Source of the DNA: an uncultured Oscillospiraceae bacterium
GTDB lineage: Bacteria > Bacillota > Clostridia > Oscillospirales > Oscillospiraceae
DNA: 50,743 bases
Reading direction: 5' to 3'
Assembly: GCA_947631845.1 (NCBI GenBank)
Contig: CANRMY010000010.1
Span: forward strand, 1 to 50,743
Under the pieces are notes generated by a model, which was given only the letters and a program-made list of their open reading frames with translations, was not told the origin of the DNA and did not search any database. Positions 34,236-42,289 of this stretch are shown piece after piece. The translations under genes and the position numbers were made by a program. Positions within the stretch are counted from its first letter, which is position 1. Every line of letters begins with the position of its first letter.

Positions 34236-34928
34236 TTATTCGTGGCGCGGGTCGATGTACTTGGCGGCATCAGCGAAGCGGCCGTAGGTGCCGGTGGCGG
34301 CCTTCATGGCCTCGTTGGCGTCGGTGCCCTTCTTGATGGCCTCCATCATCTTGCCGATATGTACGAACTCATAGCCGATGATCTGGTTATCCTCGTCGAG
34401 AGCTAGGCGGGTGATGTAGCCCTCGGTGAGCTCCAGATAGCGGGGGCCCTTGGCTTTGGTGGCGAAGATGGTGCCCACCTGGCCACGGAGGCCCTTGCCC
34501 AGATCCTCCAGGGACGCGCCGATGGCAAGGCCGCCCTCGGAGAAAGCGGACTGGCTGCGGCCGTAGACGATCTGGAGGAACAGCTCCCGCATGGCGGTGT
34601 TGATGGCGTCGCACACAAGGTCGGTGTTCAGCGCCTCCAGGATGGTCTTGCCGATGAGGATCTCGCCCGCCATAGCGGCGGAGTGGGTCATGCCGGTGCA
34701 GCCGATGGTCTCCACCAGGGCCTCCTCGATGACGCCCTCCTTGATGTTCAGGGTCAGCTTGCAGGCGCCCTGCTGGGGGGCGCACCAGCCGATGCCGTGG
34801 GTGAACCCGGAGATATCCTTGATCTCCTTGGCCTGGACCCACTTGCCCTCCTCGGGGATGGGGGCCGGGCCGTGATACGCGCCCTTGGCGACGGGACACA
34901 TTTTTTCAACTTCTGCGGAATAAATCAT
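34236..34928 (-). CDS. iron-sulphur cluster assembly scaffold-like protein
   Basis: A 230-residue protein resembling the IscU/NifU N-terminal fold, with cysteines Cys49 and Cys56 (GWCAPQQGAC), Cys77 (TIGCTGMTHS) and Cys106 (VCDAIN). It is longer than classical IscU (about 130 residues), so its exact chemistry is uncertain. The ATG at 34928 is chosen because AGAAGGGAG lies six bases upstream; the longer frame to 34997 lies in the leader RNA. It is transcribed from a consensus promoter through a structured leader, together with the GGGtGRT gene. Confidence 0.8.
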   Translation of the reverse strand: MIYSAEVEKMCPVAKGAYHGPAPIPEEGKWVQAKEIKDISGFTHGIGWCAPQQGACKLTLNIKEGVIEEALVETIGCTGMTHSAAMAGEILIGKTILEALNTDLVCDAINTAMRELFLQIVYGRSQSAFSEGGLAIGASLEDLGKGLRGQVGTIFATKAKGPRYLELTEGYITRLALDEDNQIIGYEFVHIGKMMEAIKKGTDANEAMKAATGTYGRFADAAKYIDPRHE

Positions 34929-35043
34929 GTGAAACTCCCTTCTTTGTATGTTGATTTGGCGGCGCTTCCACCGTGGAGGCGGCGGGAGGACCGTCACCTT
35001 AAGGCGACGGGGATCACCGCGTGAGCCCCTCGCCTTATGAGCT
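34929..35043 (-). promoter_or_regulatory. structured 5' leader, possible RNA switch
   Basis: The 115-base leader holds a hairpin at 35035-35000 on minus: AAGGCGA/TCGCCTT, GGGG/CCCC and TCAC/GTGA with loop GCG. The 3' side of that stem also belongs to an alternative pairing GTCGCCTT/AAGGTGAC just downstream. A further small hairpin TCCAC/GTGGA follows. Two mutually exclusive pairings suggest a switch, but no known riboswitch class is recognised. Confidence 0.4.
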
Positions 35044-35049
35044 TATAAA

Positions 35050-35078
35050 ATTATATCAGTTGCGGGCGGGTATGTCAA
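35050..35078 (-). promoter_or_regulatory. consensus promoter of the scaffold/GGGtGRT operon
   Basis: On minus, perfect TTGACA (35078-35073) and perfect TATAAT (35055-35050) are separated by 17 bases. Very strong expression is expected. Confidence 0.9.
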
Positions 35079-35111
35079 TAAAATAACAGGCCCGGTTCCG
35101 GCTTTTTTCCG

Positions 35112-35131
35112 AAAAAACATGGGCGCGGCCC
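35112..35131 (-). terminator. terminator after the DHHW gene
   Basis: On minus, a short GGGC/GCCC hairpin is followed by ATGTTTTTT, directly after the stop of the DHHW gene. The stem is only 4 bp, so strength is doubtful. Confidence 0.45.
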
Positions 35132-35133
35132 GG

Positions 35134-36312
35134 TCACGCCGGGAGCTTGAAGAAGTCGAAGACCTCGGCGGACTTACAGCCGTTGGCGCCGTACAGCACC
35201 AGCACCAGGTCGGGGGAGAGGGCGCGAAGCTCCTCCGTGAGGCCGCCGGGATAGGCCCGCAGATCAATCGTGATGAGCCGGCCCGCCTGACAGGCCAAAA
35301 AGGGCGTCAGGGCGCAACTGAGGGAGTCGCGGATCAGCACCACCGTGGGGCCGTCCGGCTTCAGAAGATTCACGATCTCCGATCTGCCCCAGTCCCCGCC
35401 GGAGTAATAGACGTAGCAGTTGCCGTTGAAATAGTCGTCATTCAGCCACTGGGGGAAGCAGAGGGCCTCGTCGAAGGTGCCAACGCGGGGCGTCTCCAGA
35501 TTGTCGTAGGTGTAGGTGAAGCTGGTCTCAAATTGGGGGCTGAGCACGTCAAAATCGTCCCTCCCGGCGTAGTAGAGCCCCACACGCTTCCCCTGACTGC
35601 CCAAAAAGAGGCCGGGGTAGGTGGTGACGGCGTAGGAGGCCGGGTCCAGGGCCTGCCGGTCCACAGGGAAGCCGTATTTTTCCCCCAGCGCGTCCATCAG
35701 AACGCCGCAGCCCAAAAGCGCGCCCTGGGCCGTCCAGTGGTGATCGGTCCTGAAAAAGAGCCCGTTTTCAGGGCCGCAGTCCGTAAACGCGGGGCGCAGA
35801 TCCAGGGTATCCACCTTCCCCGAGAGCTTCTCCAAGAGGGAATCGGCCATAACATTGGCGTAGTCCGGCACGCCGGAGGGCATGGCCGCCGCCGGATTTG
35901 TCAGCTTCGTGGGCGCGACGGCGAATAAAAGGGGGATGCCGCTTTGGCCCAGCTCCCGGCTGAGCCGCTCCAGGGCGGCGGCGTTGTCCGACTGCTCCAC
36001 CGGGACATCGTTGCCGGCGAAGGTCAGCTGCCCGTTGGACAGCTTCGCCACGGGGTAGCCCGCCGGATCCTCCACCAGCCGTTTCCCCAGGAGCCGCTGG
36101 ACGGCCCCGAAGACATTAATAAAGACGTGGTTTTTGTCCAAAGTATTGTTGACGCCCGTCTCCCAGGCGGTGATATCCGGGTCGCGCAGTCCCTTCGCCA
36201 CGGTGCTGGCCGTCCCCTTGAGGCCGGGGCCGGTGAGGGCGTTGATTCCCAAAAGAAGGCTCATCAGGAGGACAAAGGCGATCATCAGACAGGGAAAGAC
36301 GGTTTTTCTCAC
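35134..36312 (-). CDS. DHHW-family SGNH-like protein, partner of the MBOAT acyltransferase
   Basis: The 392-residue protein has one N-terminal membrane helix (about 5-25) and an extracytoplasmic AlgJ/AlgX-like domain with the signature FFRTDHHWTAQGA. It also has VAPTKLTNPAA near the N-terminal side and VVLIRDSLSCAL, with a serine in SGNH-like position, toward the C-terminus. In characterised systems such proteins accept or transfer the acetyl group that an MBOAT protein carries across the membrane to a surface polysaccharide. It is 16 bases downstream of the MBOAT gene. The polymer target is unknown. Confidence 0.82.
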   Translation of the reverse strand: MRKTVFPCLMIAFVLLMSLLLGINALTGPGLKGTASTVAKGLRDPDITAWETGVNNTLDKNHVFINVFGAVQRLLGKRLVEDPAGYPVAKLSNGQLTFAGNDVPVEQSDNAAALERLSRELGQSGIPLLFAVAPTKLTNPAAAMPSGVPDYANVMADSLLEKLSGKVDTLDLRPAFTDCGPENGLFFRTDHHWTAQGALLGCGVLMDALGEKYGFPVDRQALDPASYAVTTYPGLFLGSQGKRVGLYYAGRDDFDVLSPQFETSFTYTYDNLETPRVGTFDEALCFPQWLNDDYFNGNCYVYYSGGDWGRSEIVNLLKPDGPTVVLIRDSLSCALTPFLACQAGRLITIDLRAYPGGLTEELRALSPDLVLVLYGANGCKSAEVFDFFKLPA

Positions 36313-36328
36313 GGCGCGCGCCCTCCTT

Positions 36329-37777
36329 TCAGAAGTTGAAGTAGATAAAGGGGTTGTACGTCCCCTTGATGATGTACGTCACCGAACAGGCGAACAGCAC
36401 AAAGAGCAAAACCGGCTTCAGCCCGTCCAGCAAAAACGCCTTCACGGGCCGGGACTTGATACGCTTTTCTAGGATCTCCTCCACGGGCGCGCAGAACACC
36501 GTGCCCAGCAGGAGATAGAGCCAGTTGTCCCGGAGGAAGAACCCGGCGGAGGCGTCCCAAAAGCCGTGGGCCCCCGCCATGGACAGGTAGTACCGTCCGG
36601 CGTTCGCCACGGAGTCGGAGCGGAAAAGCACCATCGCCAGGAGCACCACGACCATGGTGTAGAGCCACCGCAGGGGCTTATTGCGGCGTTTGTTGATGTT
36701 GATCAGCTTTTCAATGGCGATGAACACGTAGTGGAAAAGGCCGAAGAGCACGAACGTCCAGTTGGCCCCGTGCCACAGGCCCGTCAGGAACCAGACGATG
36801 AAGAGGGCCGCGTAGGAGGGGAGCTTCTGGGCCCTCCGGCCCCATCTGGCCTTCAGCTTTTTCCCGGCGGTCATAAAGAGCCGGGACCGGGAGATGGGGT
36901 AGAGCACATAGTCCCGGAACCACTCGCCCAGGGTGATATGCCACCGGGCCCAGTATTCGGTGATGCTGGCGGACAGGTAGGGGTGGGTGAAGTTTTCCGG
37001 AAATTCAAAGCCGAACATCAGCGCAAGGCCGATGGCCATATCCGAGTAGCCTGAAAAGTCGTAATAGAGCTGGAGGGCGTAGGAGAAGAGCCCCAAAAGC
37101 GCCAGCGACGCCCCCGGCGCGGCGGCGGCAAAGGCCCCGTCGGCCACGTAGGCCAGGGTGTTGGCCAGCAGGACCTTTTTGCACAGGCCCTGGACGAACC
37201 GCTCCGTGCCCCGGGAGAACTTGTCCCAGGAGTGGACGCGGTCCCGGATTTGAGGGGCGTAGGTGGAGTATTTGATGATGGGCCCCGCGATCAGTTGGGG
37301 AAAGAAGGAGATATAGAGTCCCACGTTCAGGGGGTTCCGCTCCGGCTCCACCTCGCCGGAGGCCACGTCGAACACATAGCTCATGGCCTGGAAGGTGTAG
37401 AAGGAGATGCCGATGGGCAGGGCGATGTCCACCACCGGCAGGGCAGGGGCCAGGAGGTTCAGCTGCCGGGTGAGGAAGCTCAAATATTTGAACACGAACA
37501 GTACGCCCACGTTGACCAGCACCGCCGGGACCACGGCCGGCTTCACGCTCCGTCCCCGGGCGCGCAGCGCCCCCGCCCACAGGCCGAACAGCCAGTTGGC
37601 CACGATGGAAAAGAGCATCAGCACCACAAGCCGCGGCTCGCCGCACCAGTAAAAGACCACGGACACCAGGAAAAGCAGGAGATTCCTGACCGCCCACCAC
37701 TTCTTGGGCAGGGCGAAATAGAGCAGCGTCACCGCCGGAAAAAAGATAAAGAGGAACAAAGAGCTCGAAAACAGCAC
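36329..37777 (-). CDS. MBOAT O-acyltransferase (AlgI/DltB-like)
   Basis: A 482-residue polytopic membrane protein of the membrane-bound O-acyltransferase family. Conserved segments include PIGISFYTFQAMSYVFD, QLIAGPIIKY, YDFSGYSDMAIGLALMFGF, ITEYWARWHITLGEWFRDY and the catalytic histidine in GLWHGANWTFV. It probably moves acetyl groups through the membrane for O-acetylation of a wall or capsular glycan, with the DHHW protein encoded next. The GTG at 37777 is chosen because AAGGAGG lies seven bases upstream; the longer frame runs into the promoter and repeats. Confidence 0.9.
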   Translation of the reverse strand: MLFSSSLFLFIFFPAVTLLYFALPKKWWAVRNLLLFLVSVVFYWCGEPRLVVLMLFSIVANWLFGLWAGALRARGRSVKPAVVPAVLVNVGVLFVFKYLSFLTRQLNLLAPALPVVDIALPIGISFYTFQAMSYVFDVASGEVEPERNPLNVGLYISFFPQLIAGPIIKYSTYAPQIRDRVHSWDKFSRGTERFVQGLCKKVLLANTLAYVADGAFAAAAPGASLALLGLFSYALQLYYDFSGYSDMAIGLALMFGFEFPENFTHPYLSASITEYWARWHITLGEWFRDYVLYPISRSRLFMTAGKKLKARWGRRAQKLPSYAALFIVWFLTGLWHGANWTFVLFGLFHYVFIAIEKLININKRRNKPLRWLYTMVVVLLAMVLFRSDSVANAGRYYLSMAGAHGFWDASAGFFLRDNWLYLLLGTVFCAPVEEILEKRIKSRPVKAFLLDGLKPVLLFVLFACSVTYIIKGTYNPFIYFNF

Positions 37778-37807
37778 CCCTATCCCTCCTTTTTCATAAT
37801 CGGCTAA

Positions 37808-37836
37808 ATTATAGACCTTCTTCCCCGATTTGTCAA
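37808..37836 (-). promoter_or_regulatory. consensus promoter of the MBOAT-DHHW operon
   Basis: On minus, TTGACA (37836-37831) and TATAAT (37813-37808) with a 17-base spacer, both perfect, lie just before the ribosome site. Confidence 0.9.
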
Positions 37837-37849
37837 CGCCGCATGTGTC

Positions 37850-38020
37850 CGGGCCGGCCCTACAGCATGTTTCCGGCCCGGCCCGACGCACCGTCGAATT
37901 TCCCGCAAATCCATCCCTCAACGCCGTACGGGCCGCCCTCGGCGGCCCACGAATTCCTGTCGCATCACGTACAACGCACCCCGTACGGGCCGGACACCCG
38001 GCCGGCCCGTGTGTCGAATT
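37850..38020 (+). repeat. palindromic repeat cluster 10 (last cluster)
   Basis: A decayed A unit (about 37850-37883, with the loop replaced), a short B unit (37930-37948) and a complete A unit (37987-38008). This is the last such cluster; none is found from here to the right end of the window. Confidence 0.8.
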
Positions 38021-38084
38021 TCGCAATGTCTGATTTTAACGCACCCGAACGAATTTCCCCGCGCGCCTGTGCTCCAAATCAATG

Positions 38085-38113
38085 GTATAGGGCTTGGCCC
38101 TCCCGCATATATT
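38085..38113 (+). promoter_or_regulatory. possible sigma-E-like promoter of the M23-M50 pair
   Basis: GGTATAG (38084-38090) and CATATATT (38106-38113), 15 bases apart, resemble the sporulation sigma-E pattern (xATAxx and CATACAAT). The match is loose. Confidence 0.3.
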
Positions 38114-38155
38114 TCTATCGCGAGTTTGTACACGCACGAAAAGGGAGGCTTTGCC

Positions 38156-39067
38156 ATGGTCTATGAGGGGAGAAGAAGCGCCGGGGGCACCGTCCGGCGG
38201 AGAAGCAGTCAAAAAAGCCGGAGGGAATCCACCGGCGGCACGCTGTTTAAGGTGTGCCTCTGGATCTTTTTGCTGGCCGTGGCCATACGGCTGGCGTGGC
38301 CGGAGGCGGCGGACGAGATCGGGGCCAGGGCCGCCGCCCTGCTGGGGAACCCGGATCTAAGCGGCGCGGTGGAGGTCTTTTCCGACCGGGTGAGCGGCGG
38401 CGAAGGGGTCATCAAGTCCCTCCGGGAGGCCGTGAAGTACGCCTTTCACCCGGACGAGGGGGACGCCGTGCAGACCTCCGGGGACGTGACGGACGACCCC
38501 GCCGCCTCCGACGGGGAGGGGGCGGACACCGCCCAAACGCATCAGGACACCGCCCAAACGCATCAGGACACCGCCTCCCGGGCGGAAGACGACCCGGTAG
38601 CCGCCTTCAAGGAGAGCCAGGCGGAATTTGCCTCCTACGGGATCCCCCAGAACGTGACCTATGAAAAACCGGAGATAGCCGAGACGCTGACCCTGCCCGT
38701 CAGCGGCCCCGTCACCTCCGGCTTCGGCTACCGGGAACACCCCTCCGACGGCAAGGTGCGCTTCCATTACGGCTTGGATATCGGCGCGAAAGAGGGGAGC
38801 GAGGCCGTTGCCGCTTTGGACGGTACCGTGGCGGCCGTGGGGGACAGCACCACCTACGGGCTCTACGTGATATTAGAGCATGAGGACGGCCTGAAATCCC
38901 TGTATGCCCACCTTCAGGAGATCAGCGTCTCCGACGGCGACACGGTCACCGCCGGTCAGGCCGTGGGCCTGGTGGGCTCCACCGGAAACGCCACCGGCCC
39001 CTGCCTCCATCTGGAGCTGATCGTCGGCGGAAGTTATGTTAACCCGTCCTATTACCTGCCTGTATGA
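38156..39067 (+). CDS. M23-domain membrane protein, SpoIVFA-like
   Basis: A 303-residue protein: basic N-terminus, one membrane helix (about 31-48), an acidic linker with a 7-residue tandem repeat (DTAQTHQ, 125-138) and a C-terminal LytM/M23 domain with HYGLD (His204, Asp208) and LYAHL. In the HxH motif the first, catalytic histidine is cysteine (GPCLHLEL, Cys283, His285), so hydrolysis is probably lost. It overlaps the M50 gene (ATGA). In Bacillus, SpoIVFA, also with a degenerate M23 domain, holds the protease SpoIVFB inactive during sporulation, and the order before TIGR03960 fits. The ATG at 38156 follows AAGGGAGG. The SpoIVFA role is inferred. Confidence 0.8.
   Translation: MVYEGRRSAGGTVRRRSSQKSRRESTGGTLFKVCLWIFLLAVAIRLAWPEAADEIGARAAALLGNPDLSGAVEVFSDRVSGGEGVIKSLREAVKYAFHPDEGDAVQTSGDVTDDPAASDGEGADTAQTHQDTAQTHQDTASRAEDDPVAAFKESQAEFASYGIPQNVTYEKPEIAETLTLPVSGPVTSGFGYREHPSDGKVRFHYGLDIGAKEGSEAVAALDGTVAAVGDSTTYGLYVILEHEDGLKSLYAHLQEISVSDGDTVTAGQAVGLVGSTGNATGPCLHLELIVGGSYVNPSYYLPV
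38525..38575 (+). repeat. 21-base in-frame tandem repeat
   Basis: A 21-base unit (38525-38545) is repeated exactly at 38546-38566 and begins again at 38567. It encodes DTAQTHQ twice within the linker of the M23 protein and is a possible site of length variation. Confidence 0.85.
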
Positions 39068-39169
39068 GGACACTTTACATAACACAGAACGATGAAGTTA
39101 ACATAACTTATGATTTGAGCGATAAAGTTAACATAACATTTGCTCGAAGTCATGGAGTTAACATAACTT
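39031..39169. repeat. 13-mer GTTAACATAACTT: one inverted and three direct copies
   Basis: AAGTTATGTTAAC lies at 39031-39043, and direct copies lie at 39097-39109, 39127-39139 (one mismatch) and 39157-39169, exactly 30 bases apart. The 17-base spacers differ much more than the 13-mers. The copies span the end of the M23 gene and the start of the M50 gene and encode VNIT(Y/F) three times. Confidence 0.85.
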
Positions 39170-39723
39170 TTGGCTTTATCCTGCTGCTGGCGGCGGTGAC
39201 GCTCCTCTCCGGGTTCCGGTTGACCCTGGTGATCCTCGCCGCCGCGGGGGTACATGAGCTGGGACATTTGGCGGCCATTTGGCTGTGCGGGGGGAAGGTG
39301 GAGGGCGTCCGCCTGGGGGCCTGCGGGGCGGAGATCGTCCTCTCCGGGCGGTTTTCCTATCTCCGGGACGCGCTGATCGCCCTGTCCGGGCCCCTGGCCG
39401 GGGGACTTTGCGTCTTTTTCGCCGCCGCCCTGGGCTCCCTTTGGCCCTGTGCCTTTCTCCGGGAGCTTTGCGCCGTCAGCGCCCTCTATACGGTATTCAA
39501 CCTCTTTCCCCTGGGCTCCATGGACGGGGGCAGGGCCCTTTACGCCCTCTCCGCCCACGCCTTCGGGCCCGACGCCGCCGGGCGTATTTGTCTCATTTCC
39601 AACATTCTCTCCGCCCTCGCGCTGCTGGCCGCCGGAACCGCCGTTCTTTTCGTGACACGGGGGAATTTTTCCGCCCTTATTTGCGCCGTTTTTGTTATAA
39701 TCATGTGTTGCAAAAACCGCTGA
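39064..39723 (+). CDS. M50 site-2 protease, SpoIVFB-like
   Basis: The 219-residue membrane metalloprotease has the zinc motif HELGH (64-68) in its second hydrophobic segment and the second-site aspartate in NLFPLGSMDGGRAL. In sporulating Firmicutes SpoIVFB cleaves pro-sigma-K; that function is inferred from gene order with the M23 partner and TIGR03960. The N-terminus is odd: three VNIT repeats with a 10-residue period precede the first helix, where related proteins have one such strand. The start overlaps the M23 stop (ATGA). An internal TTG (about residue 18) is an alternative start that would remove one repeat. Confidence 0.82.
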   Translation: MRTLYITQNDEVNITYDLSDKVNITFARSHGVNITFGFILLLAAVTLLSGFRLTLVILAAAGVHELGHLAAIWLCGGKVEGVRLGACGAEIVLSGRFSYLRDALIALSGPLAGGLCVFFAAALGSLWPCAFLRELCAVSALYTVFNLFPLGSMDGGRALYALSAHAFGPDAAGRICLISNILSALALLAAGTAVLFVTRGNFSALICAVFVIIMCCKNR

Positions 39724-39736
39724 AATAGTGTATGAT
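39708..39736 (+). promoter_or_regulatory. promoter of the TIGR03960 gene
   Basis: TTGCAA (39708-39713) and TATGAT (39731-39736) with a 17-base spacer overlap the end of the M50 gene. The block is about three-quarters identical to the promoter at 18088-18116. Confidence 0.6.
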
Positions 39737-39774
39737 TGTCCTGTCGATCATCTTGATTTCAGGCGGTTTGAACT

Positions 39775-41610
39775 ATGGATGCTGAGCTTGAGCGGATCCT
39801 GCTGAAAGTGCAGAAGCCCGCCCGGTATACCGGCGGGGAATATAACCAGATCATCAAGGACAAGGCGGAGGTGGATCTCCGCATGGCCTTCTGCTTCCCC
39901 GACACCTACGAGATCGGGATGTCCAACTTAGGATTACAGATCCTGTACGGGGCCATCAACGCCCGACCCGGCATGTGGTGCGAGCGGTGCTTCGCCCCCT
40001 GGGGGGACATGGAGGAGGAGATGCGCCGGGCCCATATCCCCCTGTACGCCCTGGAGAGCGGCGACCCGCTGACGGAATTTGACGCCCTGGGCTTCTCCCT
40101 GGGCTATGAGATGGCCTATACCAGCGTCCTCAACATGCTGGACCTGGCCGGCATCCCGGTGCGGAGCGCCGACCGGAAGTCCCTGACGCCCCTTATTTTT
40201 GCCGGCGGCACCTCCTGCGTCAACCCGGAGCCCATGGCGGATTTTCTGGACCTGTGCGCCATCGGCGAGGGGGAGGAGCTGGACGTCGAGATCCTGGAGC
40301 TTCTGCGGAGGGCCAAGCGGGAGGACTGGGACAAGCCGCGTTTTCTGCGGGCGGCCGCCCGGATCCCCGGCGTCTACGTACCAAGCCTCTACGAGCCGGC
40401 ATATAACGGCGACGGAACGCTGAAATGTGTCGCCCGCCGGGAGGACGCGCCGGAGCGGGTGACCAAGCGCATCATTGAGGATATGGACAGCGCCTTTTAC
40501 CCCACAAAGGCCATCGTCCCCTCCACCGAGATCGTCCACGACCGGGTGGTGCTGGAGCTGTTTCGGGGCTGTGTCCGGGGGTGCCGGTTCTGTCAGGCGG
40601 GCTTTGTGTACCGTCCGGTGCGGCGGCACAGCGTGGATTTTCTCCTGGAGAAGGCCAGGGCGGCGCTGGAGAGCTCCGGCTATGAGGAGATCACCCTGTC
40701 CAGCCTCTCCACCAGCGATTTCAAGGGCCTGCCGGAGCTGACGGACGGGCTTTTGGAGTGGTGCGAGCCGCGAAAGATCAGCCTCTCTCTGCCCTCTCTG
40801 CGGGCCGATAACTTCTCCATGTCCCTGATGGAGCGGGTGCAGAAGGTGCGCAAATCGGGCCTGACCTTCGCCCCGGAGGCGGGCAGTCAGCGCCTGCGGG
40901 ACGTGATCAACAAGAACGTCACCGAGGAGGCGCTGTTGAACTCCTGCCGCATCGCCTTTGAGGGCGGCTGGAACACCCTGAAGCTCTACTTTATGCTGGG
41001 CCTGCCCACGGAGACGGACGAGGACGTACTCGCCATCGCGCGGCTGGCCGAGCAGGTCCTGCACACCTGGCGGGAGCACGCCGCCAACAAGTCCCGGGGC
41101 GTGAAGATCACCGTCAGCACCTCCATGTTCGTGCCCAAGCCCCATACGCCCTTCCAGTGGGAGGCCCAGGTGGGGGTGGAGGAGTATTTGCGGCGCGTCC
41201 GGCTCCTGCGGGACGCCATCAACTCCCGCTCCATCGTCTACAACTGGCACGAGCCCCACGTGAGCCTCATCGAGGCGGCACTGTCCCGGGGCGACCGCCG
41301 GATGGGCGCGGTGATAGAGGAGGTCTGGAAAAACGGCGGCAGGCTGGATTCCTGGACGGACTATTTCAGTATGGAGCGCTGGCTGGACGCCTTTAGGGCC
41401 TCCGGGCTGGACCCGGACTTTTACGCCGCCCGGGAGCGGGGAGCGGACGAGCTCTTTCCCTGGGACCTCATTGACGTGGGCGTGAGCAGGCGGTATCTGG
41501 CCCGGGAGCGGGCGGAGGCCTACGCCGGGCGCGTCACGCCGGACTGCCGGGTGAAGTGCATGGGCTGTGGGGCCAACTGCCTTTTGAAAAGAGGTGGGTG
41601 CGATGAATAG
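39775..41610 (+). CDS. TIGR03960 family B12-binding radical SAM protein
   Basis: The 611-residue protein has an N-terminal B12-binding-like region (about 35-180, with GFSLGYEMAYTSVLNML and FAGGTSCVNPEP), then a radical SAM core with the cluster motif CVRGCRFC (Cys266, Cys270, Cys273), a PEAGSQRLRDVINK segment and a C-terminal extension with a second cysteine group (CRVKCMGCGANC). The exact reaction is unknown. It is nearly always followed by a TIGR03936/DUF2344 gene, as here, and in many genomes then by RNase G and rplU, which are absent here. Confidence 0.9.
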   Translation: MDAELERILLKVQKPARYTGGEYNQIIKDKAEVDLRMAFCFPDTYEIGMSNLGLQILYGAINARPGMWCERCFAPWGDMEEEMRRAHIPLYALESGDPLTEFDALGFSLGYEMAYTSVLNMLDLAGIPVRSADRKSLTPLIFAGGTSCVNPEPMADFLDLCAIGEGEELDVEILELLRRAKREDWDKPRFLRAAARIPGVYVPSLYEPAYNGDGTLKCVARREDAPERVTKRIIEDMDSAFYPTKAIVPSTEIVHDRVVLELFRGCVRGCRFCQAGFVYRPVRRHSVDFLLEKARAALESSGYEEITLSSLSTSDFKGLPELTDGLLEWCEPRKISLSLPSLRADNFSMSLMERVQKVRKSGLTFAPEAGSQRLRDVINKNVTEEALLNSCRIAFEGGWNTLKLYFMLGLPTETDEDVLAIARLAEQVLHTWREHAANKSRGVKITVSTSMFVPKPHTPFQWEAQVGVEEYLRRVRLLRDAINSRSIVYNWHEPHVSLIEAALSRGDRRMGAVIEEVWKNGGRLDSWTDYFSMERWLDAFRASGLDPDFYAARERGADELFPWDLIDVGVSRRYLARERAEAYAGRVTPDCRVKCMGCGANCLLKRGGCDE

Positions 41611-42253
41611 GATCCTGTTTACCAAGACCGGCCGCGCCGTCTTCATCTCCCACCTGGACCTGATGCGCACCATGCAGCGCGCCTTTATCCGGGCCGGGGT
41701 GAGGATCGGGCACACCGAGGGGTTCAACCCCCACCCCTATATGAATTTCGCCCTGCCCCTCTCCCTGGGCGTGGAGAGCCGGTGCGAGCTGATGGAGTTC
41801 AAGCTGGAGGAGGAGACGGCGCTTTCCGCGCTTCCGGCGCGGCTCAACGGCGTTTTGCCCGAGGGGATCGAGGTACTGGAGGCCTACGCGTCGAATACGA
41901 AATTTAAATATATCAAATGGCTTGACATAGAGGCGCATTTGTTTTACTATAATGAAGTTCAGCCAGCGGCGGAGCTGGCGGCGTTTTTCGCACGCCCGGA
42001 GCTGGTGATGGAGAAACGCACCAAGCGCCAGACCGCCAGCGTGGATATAAAGCCCCTGATCGCGTCCCTGACGGTGGAGGATGTCTCCCCGGGGGAAGCG
42101 CTGCTCACGGCGCGCCTGTCCGCCCAGGAGCCGTCTCTGTCCCCGGCCCAGCTTCTGGAGGCCGTCCGGCAGCTGGCCCCGGCCCTTGCGCCCGGTCACG
42201 TCCGGACGAGGCGGCTGGAGGTTTTCGACAAGGATATGAACATTTTCAGATAA
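41603..42253 (+). CDS. TIGR03936 / DUF2344 family protein
   Basis: A 216-residue protein with the family start RILFTKTGRAVFISHLDLMRTMQRA and GHTEGFNPHPYMNFALPLSLG, given here as two segments. It is the usual partner of TIGR03960, and some genomes fuse the two. Its role is unknown. The ATG at 41603 overlaps the TIGR03960 stop and has AGAGGTG six bases upstream; a GTG at 41594 is less likely. The middle of the gene (41900-41960) is unusually AT-rich and contains a promoter-like sequence. Confidence 0.88.
   Translation: MNRILFTKTGRAVFISHLDLMRTMQRAFIRAGVRIGHTEGFNPHPYMNFALPLSLGVESRCELMEFKLEEETALSALPARLNGVLPEGIEVLEAYASNTKFKYIKWLDIEAHLFYYNEVQPAAELAAFFARPELVMEKRTKRQTASVDIKPLIASLTVEDVSPGEALLTARLSAQEPSLSPAQLLEAVRQLAPALAPGHVRTRRLEVFDKDMNIFR
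41922..41950 (+). promoter_or_regulatory. possible internal promoter upstream of pfkA
   Basis: Perfect TTGACA (41922-41927) and TACTAT (41945-41950) with a 17-base spacer lie inside the TIGR03936 gene, 340 bases before pfkA. It could uncouple pfkA from the upstream genes. Confidence 0.4.
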
Positions 42254-42289
42254 AAATACGATCCCCAGAGAGAAAATGGAGGAATGAAC

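Noticed and set aside
34929-34997. N-terminal extension of the Fe-S scaffold protein
   Set aside because: It lies within the structured leader and lacks a ribosome site, whereas the ATG at 34928 has one.
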